This document shows, piece by piece, positions 6,722 to 15,035 of a DNA stretch of 51,023 nt. The notes beneath the pieces were generated by a model, which made no database searches, had not been told where the DNA came from, and saw nothing but the letters and a program-made list of their open reading frames with translations. The DNA is from Kribbella albertanoniae (GTDB lineage: Bacteria > Actinomycetota > Actinomycetes > Propionibacteriales > Kribbellaceae), in contig NZ_SMKA01000025.1 of the NCBI RefSeq assembly GCF_004348455.1, forward strand, positions 1 to 51,023, in the 5' to 3' direction. A program made the position numbers and the translations under genes. Position 1 is the stretch's first letter, and every line of letters starts with the position of its first letter.

Positions 6722-8881
6722 GTGTTCAGCACACTCGGACGATTCGTCGTCGGCAACCCATGGAAGGTGATCGCCGCGTGGGTGGTCGCGGCGGTGGCCG
6801 TGCTCGCGTTCGCGCCGACGCTCGCCGACGTCACCAGTAAGGATCAGACCAGCCTGCTGCCGGACACGTACGAGTCGGTCCAGGCGCAGAAGCTGGCCAG
6901 TGACGCCTTCGGGCAGACGAACGACGCGACCGCGAGCATCGTGGTCAAACGCGCCGGCGGCGGTGAGCTGACCGCAGCCGACCAGGCCAAGGTCGGGGAC
7001 CTGGCCGGCAAGCTGACGGCCGCGAAGATCGACCGGGTCGTCGGGGTGGTCACCGGGCCACAGGCTGTGTCACCGAACAAACAGGTCCAGATCGTCAGTG
7101 TCGGCCTCAAGGGGCTGGCCGAGGACCAGGCCGTGCTCGACGCGGTGCAGAAGATCCGCGACACCACGAATGCGGCGCTGACCGGCGCCGACCTCGAGTA
7201 CGGCGTCACCGGCGACGCCGCGTTGATGCTGGACAACAAGGATGCGTTCGACAACGCGTTCGTGGTGGTCGGGATCGCGACGATCGTGCTGATCGTCGGC
7301 CTGCTGCTGCTCATCTACCGCAGTCCGGTGGCGGCGTTCCTGCCGATCCTCACGGTCGGCCTCGTCGCGAGTATCGCGCCCGGCCTGATCGCCCTGGTCG
7401 CCAAGGCGTCCGGCCTTCAGGTGACCCAGGACCTGCAGACCATCCTCACAGTCGTCCTGTACGGCGTCGGGACGGATTACATCCTGTTCTTGCTCTTCCG
7501 CTACCGCGAGCGTCTGCGCGCCGGCGAGGAGCCGAAGGCCGCACTGGCCAACGCGACCAGCCGGGTCGCCGAGGTGATCGTCTCCGCCGCCGGCGCGATC
7601 GTCGTCGCGTTCAGCGCGCTGCTGCTGGCCGTGTTCGGTGGATTCAAGAGCCTCGGCCCGGGGCTGGCGATCGCGGTCGGCGTGATGGCGATCGCCTCGA
7701 TCACCCTGGTACCGGCGGTCGTGTCGCTGCTCGGTCCGAAGGTGTTCTGGCCGTCGAAGTCCTGGCAGACCACGCCGAAGGGCGCGACCTTCAAGCGGCT
7801 CGGCCGCTTCACCGCCCGCCGTCCGGCGCTGGTTGCGGTGGCCTCCGGTGCCGTGATGGTCGCGCTGGCGCTCGGCACGCTCGGGATGAAGGTCGACTAC
7901 GACGCGTTCAGCCAGCTCCCCAAGGGCACTGAGTCCGCTCAAGCCATGAAGGACCTGCAGTCCGGCTTCCCGGCCGGCGCGCTCAGCCCGACCACGGTCT
8001 ACGTGCGCAGCACCGACGGTACGCCGCTGGATCCGGCCGAACTCACCCAGTACGCCGGGAAATTCGCGAAGGTGGACGGGGTCGGCGCGATTCTCCCGGC
8101 AGACGGGAAGGGCAGTCTGGCGGCGCTGAACCCCGACAAGACGGTTGCCCAGATCAACGTCGTACTAAACGGAGCGCCGTACGCGACAGCGTCTCTGGAT
8201 CTGGTCGACGGGAAGCTCAAGGATCTCGCGCACGCCGAGGCGCCGGCCGGGACGACCGCGCTGGTCGGTGGGGTGACGTCGAGCTACAGCGACATCCGGG
8301 CCGCCAACGACCGCGATCTGTCGGTGATCTTCCCGGTCGCCGGCGGGCTGATCGCGATCATCCTGGCACTGCTGCTGCGGTCGCTGATCGCACCGGTCGT
8401 GTTGATGCTTGCGGTGGTGCTGAGCTTCTTCAGCTCGATCGGGGCGACGGTGTTCGTCTTCCAGGGTGCGGCCGGGCATGCCGGGGTGACGTTCTCGCTG
8501 CCGATCATGCTGTACCTGTTCGTCGTTGCCATCGGCACCGACTACAACATCCTGATGATCGCGCGGTTGCGGGAAGAGGCCGAGCAAGGGACCGATCCCC
8601 GCGAAGCGGCCGATCTCGCGATCGAGCACGGCGGACCGTCGGTCGCGTCGGCCGGGCTGATCCTGGCCGGGACGTTCTCGTCGCTGATGCTGGCCGGGAT
8701 GGCGTTGCTGACCGAGATGGGCTTCTCGGTCGCGGCCGGGATCGTGATCTCGGCGTTCGTGATGTCGATCTTCCTGGTGCCGAGTGTGATCGCGCTGCTC
8801 GGGCGGTGGGCTTGGTGGCCGCGCAAGCTCAAGGTTCGTCAGCCTGCTGCTGAAGAGCGTGAGCTGGAGCCGGTCGGATAG
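6722..8881 (+). CDS. MMPL/RND-family membrane exporter
   Basis: 719 aa, normal size for an actinobacterial MMPL transporter, which uses the proton gradient to move lipids or hydrophobic drugs out. One transmembrane helix near residues 15-35 is followed by a large outer domain, a five- to six-helix bundle (about 180-390, containing GTDYILFLLFRYRE), a second outer domain, and a second bundle ending with GTDYNILMIARLREE. The paired G-T-D-Y signatures in the two halves are characteristic. I chose GTG 6722 because GGAGGGGG lies seven bases upstream; longer frames run back over the operators and the TetR gene. Expression is probably controlled by the divergent TetR protein. Confidence 0.93.
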   Translation: MFSTLGRFVVGNPWKVIAAWVVAAVAVLAFAPTLADVTSKDQTSLLPDTYESVQAQKLASDAFGQTNDATASIVVKRAGGGELTAADQAKVGDLAGKLTAAKIDRVVGVVTGPQAVSPNKQVQIVSVGLKGLAEDQAVLDAVQKIRDTTNAALTGADLEYGVTGDAALMLDNKDAFDNAFVVVGIATIVLIVGLLLLIYRSPVAAFLPILTVGLVASIAPGLIALVAKASGLQVTQDLQTILTVVLYGVGTDYILFLLFRYRERLRAGEEPKAALANATSRVAEVIVSAAGAIVVAFSALLLAVFGGFKSLGPGLAIAVGVMAIASITLVPAVVSLLGPKVFWPSKSWQTTPKGATFKRLGRFTARRPALVAVASGAVMVALALGTLGMKVDYDAFSQLPKGTESAQAMKDLQSGFPAGALSPTTVYVRSTDGTPLDPAELTQYAGKFAKVDGVGAILPADGKGSLAALNPDKTVAQINVVLNGAPYATASLDLVDGKLKDLAHAEAPAGTTALVGGVTSSYSDIRAANDRDLSVIFPVAGGLIAIILALLLRSLIAPVVLMLAVVLSFFSSIGATVFVFQGAAGHAGVTFSLPIMLYLFVVAIGTDYNILMIARLREEAEQGTDPREAADLAIEHGGPSVASAGLILAGTFSSLMLAGMALLTEMGFSVAAGIVISAFVMSIFLVPSVIALLGRWAWWPRKLKVRQPAAEERELEPVG

Positions 8882-8883
8882 CA

Positions 8884-8923
8884 GCGGTGGGATCCCGAGC
8901 CCCCTGGTTCGGGATCCCACCGC
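8884..8923. terminator. Bidirectional terminator between the MMPL and YczE-like genes
   Basis: A perfect 15-bp stem, GCGGTGGGATCCCGA (8884-8898) with TCGGGATCCCACCGC (8909-8923), encloses a ten-base loop. It lies between the stops of two convergent genes and so can serve both. Confidence 0.8.
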
Positions 8924-8929
8924 CGGTCT

Positions 8930-9595
8930 TTAGTCGGCCTGTGGCTTCAGGCGGACGGTGAAGATCGGCAGCATCCAGTGCAGGAGCGGGCCGATCGACA
9001 GGGCGTAGAGGACCGTGCCGACGCCGATCACCCCGCCGAGCGCGAAGCCGATCGCGACGACCGTGATCTCGATCGTCGTCCGGACGAGGCGGATGCTCAG
9101 ACCGGTACGGCGGACCAGTCCGGTCATCAGGCCGTCGCGGGGACCGGGGCCGAACTGGGCGCCGATGTAAAGCGCGCCGGCCAGCGCGTTGACGACGACC
9201 CCGGCGAGCATGAAGAGGATCCGCACCCACAGGGCATCCGGCCGGTCAACTGTCGCCAGCGTGAGGTCCGTGGCCAGTCCGATCACGATCGCGTTGCTCA
9301 CCGTGCCGAGCCCGGGCCATTGGCGCAGCGGGATCCAGGCCAGCAGCACGATGAAGCTCATCAGGATGACGACCGTCCCGAAGCTCAGCGGGACGTGCTT
9401 GATGATGCCGGAGTGCAGCACGTCCCACGGGTCCAGGCCGAGGTTGCCCTGGATCATCAGCCCCATCGAGGTGCCGTACAGGACCAGACCGACGTACAGC
9501 TGGATGAGGCGGCGCGGAAGGTGGCCTGCTTTGAGCTGCTGGATCGGGTTGAGCGCGGCGAGCTGACGAGGTGGGGCTGCGGAAGTGGCGGTCAC
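8930..9595 (-). CDS. YczE/YitT-like multi-pass membrane protein
   Basis: About 221 aa with four to five predicted transmembrane helices, of the YczE/YyaS type (DUF161-like). Features: LYVGLVLYGTSMGLMIQGNLGLDPWDVLHSGI near the N-terminus and YIGAQFGPGPRDGLMTGLVRRTGLSIRLVR in the middle, where the GPGPRDGLM loop is conserved in the family. I prefer GTG 9595; a TTG at 9646 in the same frame would add 17 unremarkable residues and run through the regulatory region. It is divergent from a MocR-type regulator. YczE-like genes beside MocR regulators are a known association; the transported or sensed compound is unknown. Confidence 0.85.
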   Translation of the reverse strand: MTATSAAPPRQLAALNPIQQLKAGHLPRRLIQLYVGLVLYGTSMGLMIQGNLGLDPWDVLHSGIIKHVPLSFGTVVILMSFIVLLAWIPLRQWPGLGTVSNAIVIGLATDLTLATVDRPDALWVRILFMLAGVVVNALAGALYIGAQFGPGPRDGLMTGLVRRTGLSIRLVRTTIEITVVAIGFALGGVIGVGTVLYALSIGPLLHWMLPIFTVRLKPQAD

Positions 9596-9657
9596 TTGCC
9601 CAGTTTGCGGGCCAAGTGGCCTGGTGATCGATAGCCAATTGCGCAATAGTGGACTGC
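9596..9657. promoter_or_regulatory. Divergent control region of the YczE-like and MocR genes
   Basis: The 62-base gap contains the palindrome ATTGCGCAAT (9638-9647) and two CCAA..TGG-like patches (about 9612-9618 and 9636-9652). MocR proteins bind short direct or inverted repeats in such gaps, so this is the probable operator. Neither gene has a clear Shine-Dalgarno sequence here. Confidence 0.45.
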
Positions 9658-11100
9658 ATGAACGGGCAACAGCTTCCTGCCAGCACGCTCGGAGGGCTCC
9701 TCGAGACCTGGTCCGCGGACACGGGACCGGCGTACCGGGTGCTGGCCGAGCGGCTCCGGCTGCTGATCGCGGACGGGCGGATCATGCCCGGCGCGCGGCT
9801 GCCGAGTGAGCGTGAGCTGACCGACACTCTCGGGGTCAGCCGGACGACGGTGGCGTCGGCGTACCGGGAGTTGCGGGACAGCGGCTACCTGGTGAGCCGC
9901 CGCGGATCCGGGAGCGTGACCGCGCTGCCGACGAAGATCGGGCCGGAGCTGGGGCGACACCATGCACCGGGAATCGACACGGACGGTTTGTACGACTTCA
10001 CCTGCGCTGCGCCGGCCGCCGTACCAGGGATCAGTACGGCGGTTGCTGCGGCGACCGTGGAGTTGCCGCGGCACCTGGCGACGCCGGGTTATCACCCGCA
10101 GGGGTTGCCGGAGTTGCGGGCGGAGATCGCGGCGACGTACGACGAGCGCGGGCTGCCGACGTCGCCGGACCAGATCATCGTCACCGCCGGGGCGCTGGCC
10201 GCGACCTCGATCGCGGTCCGGGCGTTCCTGCAGATCGGTGATCGGGTGCTGACCGAGAGTCCGACGCACCCGAACTCGGTGGACGCGATCCGGCGGAGTG
10301 GCTGCCGGGTCGTCGCCGCACCGATGAGTCCGGGCGGGTGGGACCTGCCGTTGCTGGAGGCAACCGTTCGGCAGACGGCGCCGCGGGCGGCCTGGATGGT
10401 GGTCGATTTCCATAATCCAACCGGTTGGTTACTTACGGCCGAGGACCGGCAGCGGCTGGCGATCGCGTTCGCCCGCAGCCGGACGACCGCGATCATCGAC
10501 GAGACCCTCAGTGAGCTGTGGCTTGACGGGCAGGAGATGCCACCACCGTTCGCGTCCTACCACCCGGAGGGTGTGATCACGGTCGGTTCGGTGAGCAAGT
10601 CGTACTGGGGCGGGCTGCGGATCGGCTGGATGCGCGTCCCGTCGTCGCTGGTCGCCCGGGTGCTCGATGCGCGCGCGTCACTCGACCTGGGCGCACCTGT
10701 CCTCGACCAGCTCGTCGTCGCCCACTTGCTGCGCGACCGCGCCACCCTGCTGCCGGAACGCCGCGCCACGCTCGCCCGGCGACGTGACGCGCTGGCGGAG
10801 GCGGTGTCGGCCGAGCTCCCCGACTGGCGTTTCCAGGTCCCCGGCGGCGGCCTGTCCCTGTGGTGCGAGCTCCCCGAACCAGTCGGCTCCACTCTGGTCG
10901 GCGTGGCCCAGCGGAACGGCGTACTGCTCGTGGCTGGTTCCCGCTTCTCCCCCGACGGCGGTCTGGAGTCCTTCATCCGCCTCCCGTACACCCTGGAACC
11001 AGATGTGATGCGGGACGGCGTCCGCCAGTTGGCCGCGTCGTACCGGTCTCTCACCGGCGCCCGGAGCACCCCGGGCTTCACCCCGGCGATGATCGCGTGA
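9658..11100 (+). CDS. MocR-type regulator (GntR helix-turn-helix + PLP aminotransferase-like domain)
   Basis: 480 aa. Residues about 15-80 are a GntR winged helix (PAYRVLAERLRLLIADGRIMPGARLPSERELTDTLGVSRTTVASAYRELRDSGYL). Residues about 110-470 are a fold-type I aminotransferase-like domain with the PLP lysine in SVSKSYWGGLRIGW. Members sense PLP or amino-acid adducts; PdxR is the best-known example. No pdx genes are nearby; the divergent YczE-like membrane gene is the likely target. Codon 258 is TTA (10429-10431), in a gene set otherwise almost free of TTA. The start is ATG 9658; an in-frame GTG at 9649 is possible. Neither start has a clear ribosome site. Confidence 0.9.
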   Translation: MNGQQLPASTLGGLLETWSADTGPAYRVLAERLRLLIADGRIMPGARLPSERELTDTLGVSRTTVASAYRELRDSGYLVSRRGSGSVTALPTKIGPELGRHHAPGIDTDGLYDFTCAAPAAVPGISTAVAAATVELPRHLATPGYHPQGLPELRAEIAATYDERGLPTSPDQIIVTAGALAATSIAVRAFLQIGDRVLTESPTHPNSVDAIRRSGCRVVAAPMSPGGWDLPLLEATVRQTAPRAAWMVVDFHNPTGWLLTAEDRQRLAIAFARSRTTAIIDETLSELWLDGQEMPPPFASYHPEGVITVGSVSKSYWGGLRIGWMRVPSSLVARVLDARASLDLGAPVLDQLVVAHLLRDRATLLPERRATLARRRDALAEAVSAELPDWRFQVPGGGLSLWCELPEPVGSTLVGVAQRNGVLLVAGSRFSPDGGLESFIRLPYTLEPDVMRDGVRQLAASYRSLTGARSTPGFTPAMIA

Positions 11101-11187
11101 CGTCATCCTCCCGTAAGGGGCCGGGGGAAGGTTCGCCGTGGTGGTCGCGTTGAGAGACTATGAGAGTCAACTGCGAGAGGTGTGAGA

Positions 11188-11826
11188 ATGTCGTTCTTCA
11201 AGCGGAACACAGCCCTGGTCGAGCCCGAGGCCGCACTGCCCGGCCGGCCCACCCCCGGTTACACCGTGCCGGCCGAGAACATCGTCCTGCACACACCGCA
11301 GACCGCACCGGCCCCTGAGGGGTTCGAGGAGGTCTGGTTCGGCACCGGCTGCTTCTGGGGTACCGAGGAGATCTTCTGGCAGCTCCCCGGCGTCTACACC
11401 ACCGCAGTCGGGTACGCGGGCGGCTACTCCCCCAACCCGACGTACGAAGAGGTCTGCACCGGCGGCACCGGCCACACCGAGGCCGTCCGGATCGTCTACG
11501 ACCCCACCAAGACCACCTTCACCGACCTGCTGAAGGTCTTCTGGGAGACCCACGACCCGACCCAGGGCATGCGCCAGGGCAACGACCTAGGCTCTCAGTA
11601 CCGCTCCGCCATCTACTACACGACAGACGCCCAGCGCGCCGAGGCCGAACGCACCCGCGACCTCTACGCCCCCGTCATCAAGCCCCTCGGCTACGGCGAC
11701 ATCACCACGGAAATCGCCCCCCTCGGCTCCCACTACTACGCCGAGCCCTACCACCAGCAGTACTTGTTCAAGAACCCCAACGGCTACCGCTGCCACAGCA
11801 AAACCGGCGCCGCCTTCCCGGGCTGA
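11188..11826 (+). CDS. msrA: Peptide methionine sulfoxide reductase A
   Basis: 212 aa. It reduces methionine-S-sulfoxide in oxidised proteins in the cytoplasm. The catalytic motif GCFWG is present with C55, and the following region (TEEIFWQLPGVYTTAVGYAGG) is typical. A C-terminal cysteine, C202 in YRCHSKTG, is the candidate resolving residue. The roughly 45 residues before the catalytic domain are usual in actinobacterial members. ATG 11188 has GAGAGG at 11174-11179. The gene is alone and ends at a strong stem-loop shared with the convergent gene. Confidence 0.96.
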   Translation: MSFFKRNTALVEPEAALPGRPTPGYTVPAENIVLHTPQTAPAPEGFEEVWFGTGCFWGTEEIFWQLPGVYTTAVGYAGGYSPNPTYEEVCTGGTGHTEAVRIVYDPTKTTFTDLLKVFWETHDPTQGMRQGNDLGSQYRSAIYYTTDAQRAEAERTRDLYAPVIKPLGYGDITTEIAPLGSHYYAEPYHQQYLFKNPNGYRCHSKTGAAFPG

Positions 11827-11838
11827 GGCTGGTACGGC

Positions 11839-11868
11839 GAAGTTGACGCAGAGCTGCGCGTCAACTTC
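11839..11868. terminator. Stem-loop shared by msrA and the convergent gene
   Basis: GAAGTTGACGC (11839-11849) pairs perfectly with GCGTCAACTTC (11858-11868) around an eight-base loop. The right arm contains the stop codon and last codons of the leftward gene at 11861. Confidence 0.7.
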
Positions 11869-12493
11869 CCGGACGCTCAGCGGCGACCTCGGAAAGCTTG
11901 TCGGTGAGAGCGTCGAAATGGCTTGTCTGCGAGGTAGGGACGGCGAAGGCGAGCTCACGCTGTGCTGCGACCAGGTCGCCCAGCCGGGCATGCGTGAATG
12001 CGGCCACGAAACGGGCTCTGGGCTCGTGGATGTCGAATGCGTTCTCCGCCTGCCGGCACGCCTCGGAGAGCACGCCTGCCTCGGTCCGGGCTGCGTGCCA
12101 CCAGACTGCCGCGCTTTTCGCCACCTGCCGAACAGCCTTCTCGGCCTGTCGCCGTAGCTGCTTCTCGCCCTCTGTACTCGAGATCCACTGACGCGGTCCG
12201 GCATCCACTGTGAAGTGGTCCACCCAGAGATCCCGGCGCGTCTGCTTGAGCGTCCGATGCCAGCGATACGTATCGCCGAGTCGGTGCGGCACCCAGTCGC
12301 AGCACACGCCGTACAAGATGTCGAACTGTTGCCCCTTGAGGGCCTGAACGTCGATAACCGCTCGGATCCCATCCGACAACCACGTGGCCCACAACAGACC
12401 ACGAACATGCTCGAAATCCGCGACAACTGGCTGCAGCGCGGCAGCGATCAACTCCCGGGCACGATCCGCCGGAACGACTTCGTATCTGCCCAC
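11861..12493 (-). CDS. Hypothetical cytoplasmic protein, 210 aa
   Basis: Family not firmly recognised. The N-terminal half (VGRYEVVPADRARELIAAALQPVV, then VIDVQALKGQQFDILYGVCCDWVPH) vaguely resembles DUF4304-type proteins that share an aromatic, Gln-containing strand after a helical start. The C-terminal half is helical and charged. There is no signal peptide or membrane segment. I chose GTG 12493, immediately downstream of the methyltransferase stop (14-base gap). The frame stays open further upstream, but there it runs through the methyltransferase gene with Pro/Arg-rich composition and looks non-coding. The gene probably forms a two-gene transcript with the methyltransferase. Confidence 0.65.
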   Translation of the reverse strand: MGRYEVVPADRARELIAAALQPVVADFEHVRGLLWATWLSDGIRAVIDVQALKGQQFDILYGVCCDWVPHRLGDTYRWHRTLKQTRRDLWVDHFTVDAGPRQWISSTEGEKQLRRQAEKAVRQVAKSAAVWWHAARTEAGVLSEACRQAENAFDIHEPRARFVAAFTHARLGDLVAAQRELAFAVPTSQTSHFDALTDKLSEVAAERPGS

Positions 12494-12507
12494 CGCAGCA
12501 CGCCGCT

Positions 12508-13269
12508 CTAGTGAACGCGGCGGGCGAGGTGGACGTGGATCTGGGCGTCGAGTTCGACGGTTTCGGGGAGGACGTCGAGGACTCGGCGGAAGACCTCGTC
12601 CCGGTCGGCGGGCGGCAACATCACGTACGCCGAGACCGTCGAGAGGTGTCCGATGTAGTCCTGGGCGCTGATCGTCAGCCGGTGTTCGACGATCTCTTGC
12701 CGGACCTCGGCGAACCACTCGGACTGCTCGAGCTCCGTGCCGGGCCACTGCATCGGCAGATGCTCGGGCGTACCGTCAGGCGACGGGACACCGTCGTCCT
12801 CCAGGTATGGCGCCCGTGCCGCGCGCGCCGCCTCCCTGAGGGCCAGATCGGCCAGCTGGATCGGCGCACCGAACGAGGCGAACACGCCACCCGGTCGGAC
12901 GATCGCGGCCATCCGGTCCCACCGACCCTCGGGCTTCGTCCAGTGCAGCGCTGCGGCCGAATACACCAGGTCGTACGACGAATCCAGCGGCAGGTCCTCG
13001 AACGCAGCTTGTACGGCGGTCACGTTCGCGGGCAGGTGTTTGCGCATCTCCGCGAGCATCGCCGCGTCCGGCTCGGTCGCCGTGATCGCGATCCCCGCCT
13101 CCGCGAACACCCGCGTCGCCTTCCCCGTCCCCGACCCGATCTCAAGCGCGGTCCGAACCGGCCCACCGGCGTACGCCATCACAACCTCGAGAAGCTCCGC
13201 CGGATACCCAGGCCGGAACCGCTCGTACGTCTCCGCCACCGACCCAAAACTCAACGCCCGCTCAACCAT
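12508..13269 (-). CDS. Class I SAM-dependent methyltransferase
   Basis: 253 aa. Motif I is ALEIGSGTGKATRVFAEAG (about residues 41-59), the acidic end of strand 2 is TATEPDAAML, and VYSAAALHWTKPE is the motif IV region of the UbiE/Methyltransf_11-type family. The substrate cannot be told. The C-terminal region (DRDEVFRRVLDVLPETVELDAQIHVHLARRVH) is common in actinobacterial members acting on small molecules. ATG 13269 starts directly with the conserved ALSFGSVAETYERFRPGYP segment. It is followed by the hypothetical gene at 11861. Confidence 0.88.
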   Translation of the reverse strand: MVERALSFGSVAETYERFRPGYPAELLEVVMAYAGGPVRTALEIGSGTGKATRVFAEAGIAITATEPDAAMLAEMRKHLPANVTAVQAAFEDLPLDSSYDLVYSAAALHWTKPEGRWDRMAAIVRPGGVFASFGAPIQLADLALREAARAARAPYLEDDGVPSPDGTPEHLPMQWPGTELEQSEWFAEVRQEIVEHRLTISAQDYIGHLSTVSAYVMLPPADRDEVFRRVLDVLPETVELDAQIHVHLARRVH

Positions 13270-13377
13270 GCCGAAATCCTGACACCTTCCACGCCCCCGC
13301 GCCTGCCATTTATCCTCTTCCGCTCGCCCACCTCAGCCACGGCGTGCTTGCCCCGGGCCGAGCCAGCAACCGAGGGC

Positions 13378-13429
13378 TTGAACAAGAACTGGTGGGCGTG
13401 CACAGGTCATTCCTTGTTCAAACCCACCA
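13378..13429. other. Inverted repeat with potential pseudoknot
   Basis: TTGAACAAG (13378-13386) pairs with CTTGTTCAA (13413-13421). Inside that loop TGGTGGG (13390-13396) is complementary to CCCACCA (13423-13429) just outside it, so an H-type pseudoknot is possible in RNA of either strand. It lies between the methyltransferase promoter region and the stop of the histidine phosphatase. It could be a terminator; no T-run follows. Confidence 0.4.
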
Positions 13430-13458
13430 CGCGGTCTCCACACCCCCACCAACTGGGC

Positions 13459-14109
13459 TCAGATGTGGGAGTTCGGCGGGAAGCCGGTCCAGTGGAGATC
13501 CTGAGGCAGGTGGGACATGTCGTTGTAGGTGAGGAGGGTGGCGGGGCGGTTGGGGGTGTAGCGGATGGTGGTTAGGGCTGCGTTGCAGTGGGTGAGGGTC
13601 AGCCAGCGCCAGGGTGGGGCGCCGAGGGCGTCGCGGACCAGCCAGGCGATGAGGAAGTTGTGGGTGATGAGGAGCTCGTGGCCGCCGGTTGCGGGGCCGG
13701 TGAACTGGGCGAGGGCTTCGTGGGCCAGGCGAGGGCCGGCGGTGAGTTCTTCGGGGGTGGCTTGGTGGAGGAAGTCGAGGTAGTAGTCGGCTGAGTCCGG
13801 TGGGAGGTCGTCGCGGTGTGGGACGTGCGGGATGTAGTCACCGGCCGCTTCGGATGGGCGGAGTGGGGCCTGGTGGTTGATGAGGTGGGCGGTTTCGGCG
13901 GCTCGCGTCAGGGGGCTGTGGTGAACCGCGGTGAAGGGGACCTCGCGTAGGCGTTCACCGAGTAGGACCGCTTGGCGACGGCCACGTTCGGTGAGGCCGC
14001 CTTCGTCGGGGCGGGCCTCCGCATGGCGGACCAGGTAGAGGTGGCGGGCTCCGAATGATTCGTCCACCTTCAGGGGACGCCGGCCGCGGCACTGTGGTTC
14101 GCCGTACAT
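13459..14109 (-). CDS. Histidine phosphatase (phosphoglycerate mutase-like) protein
   Basis: 216 aa, histidine phosphatase superfamily branch 1. The catalytic RHG-type motif is LVRHAEA, followed by the conserved LTERGRRQA, SPLTRAAETA, and the second histidine in LLITHNFLIAWLVRD. Small proteins of this type dephosphorylate sugar phosphates, nucleotides or other small metabolites. ATG 14109 gives a short unconserved tail before the first strand; a GTG 14 codons later is also possible. Immediately upstream lies the non-coding region with repeated elements, one copy only some ten bases from this start. Confidence 0.88.
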   Translation of the reverse strand: MYGEPQCRGRRPLKVDESFGARHLYLVRHAEARPDEGGLTERGRRQAVLLGERLREVPFTAVHHSPLTRAAETAHLINHQAPLRPSEAAGDYIPHVPHRDDLPPDSADYYLDFLHQATPEELTAGPRLAHEALAQFTGPATGGHELLITHNFLIAWLVRDALGAPPWRWLTLTHCNAALTTIRYTPNRPATLLTYNDMSHLPQDLHWTGFPPNSHI

Positions 14110-14606
14110 GTGCGTAAGGACAGGATGTAGTCGTCTACGTACATGCCTTCGCCCGCCGGGGTTGCCGTGGCGAAGGCCCGTCGCATACCTATACGTCCTG
14201 TCGGTGGGGCGGGGCTGGGCGGCGGCGTCGGTAAGGACATGTAGTAGTGCCCCCTGAGCGGTCTTGCTGGCTGCCGTCCACGCTCAGCGAGTGCCCGAGC
14301 CTGGGACCACTACGTGTCGTTAGCGACACCAGGCGACCACCACGGCAGACGCTCGACGACCGCTTGCCTTCGTGGTTGCGCGAGGGGGCCAGTTGCGGTG
14401 GCCTGGCGGGGCGGTGTGATCTACCGAAGGACAGGAGGTGTCGGCCGGTTGGGTGCTGGTGCCTGGCTCGGTGAGCGTGACGACGGCACGTGCTAGGCGT
14501 ATACGTCCTGTCCTTGCGGAGATGGTGACGGTGGTGTCGGGGGCGTTGGGCGAGCGTGATTGAATCTCGGCGGTCGGGGGGCTGGACAAGAAGTGAGGAG
14601 CTCTTC
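14110..14606. other. Non-coding region with five copies of an AAGGACAGGA-type element
   Basis: About 500 bases with no convincing gene; open frames here lack codon bias. A repeated element appears on both strands: GTAAGGACAGGATGTAG (about 14114-14130, +), a shortened GTAAGGACATGTAG (14231-14244, +), GAAGGACAGGAGGT (about 14426-14439, +), and the reverse-strand forms TATACGTCCTGTC (14189-14201) and TATACGTCCTGTCCTTGC (14500-14517). Hairpins are also visible: GCCTTCGCC/GGCGAAGGC (14145-14153/14169-14177), CTGAGCG/CGCTCAG (14254-14260/14281-14287), and GTGTCG-TTAG-CGACAC (14314-14329). The outermost copies lie near the starts of the flanking divergent genes, so a shared operator is one reading; a structured RNA is another. 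Confidence 0.55.
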
Positions 14607-15020
14607 GTGAGCAGGCTGGTACGTGCGTTGTTCGGGATTCCGGCGGCAGTGGTGTTGATCGCCGCGGGAACGACGGCGGTGGCTTCGGCTGCGACCGGGA
14701 AGCCGAGTGGAGCGCCGCCGGAGGGCCTCGGGGTTTGGTGCGTGTCGGTCACCGGGGCGAAGGCGTGCTTCGGTCAGTCCGCCGACAAGGTGTGGGTGAA
14801 GGACACCAAGGCGAACGGTGAGTCCGCCGCCGGCACGATCTACAACAAGGACTCGGGGACGGATTGGTACCGCGAGTGCTTCAACACCCGCGGCGCCGAC
14901 GGCGGCTGGGTGGTGTGCGACTTCGACGTCCCTGAGAACCGTGAAGGCCTGCTGTGGGCTGTCAACAACCCCTTCATCGGCGCCCAGGGCAGCACCAAGA
15001 TCTGGACCACGATCGCCTGA
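14607..15020 (+). CDS. Small secreted protein with four cysteines
   Basis: 137 aa, family not recognised. The N-terminus is a Sec signal peptide: basic start, hydrophobic ALFGIPAAVVLIAAGTTAV, and an ASA-A cleavage site near residue 28. The mature part, about 108 aa, has four cysteines (WCVSVTGAKACFG and RECFN...VVCDF), consistent with two disulfides, and aromatic strand-like segments. GTG 14607 has GAGGAG six bases upstream. The repeat-bearing region upstream presumably controls it. Confidence 0.78.
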   Translation: MSRLVRALFGIPAAVVLIAAGTTAVASAATGKPSGAPPEGLGVWCVSVTGAKACFGQSADKVWVKDTKANGESAAGTIYNKDSGTDWYRECFNTRGADGGWVVCDFDVPENREGLLWAVNNPFIGAQGSTKIWTTIA

Positions 15021-15035
15021 CCGCACCAAAGACTC

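Noticed and set aside
12494..12748. N-terminal extension of the hypothetical protein at 11861-12493
   Set aside because: Pro/Arg-rich translation that lies entirely inside the methyltransferase gene in another frame.
14247..14474. 75-codon frame in the gene-free region
   Set aside because: No third-position GC bias, no ribosome site, Cys/Arg-rich composition, and it overlaps repeated elements and hairpins.
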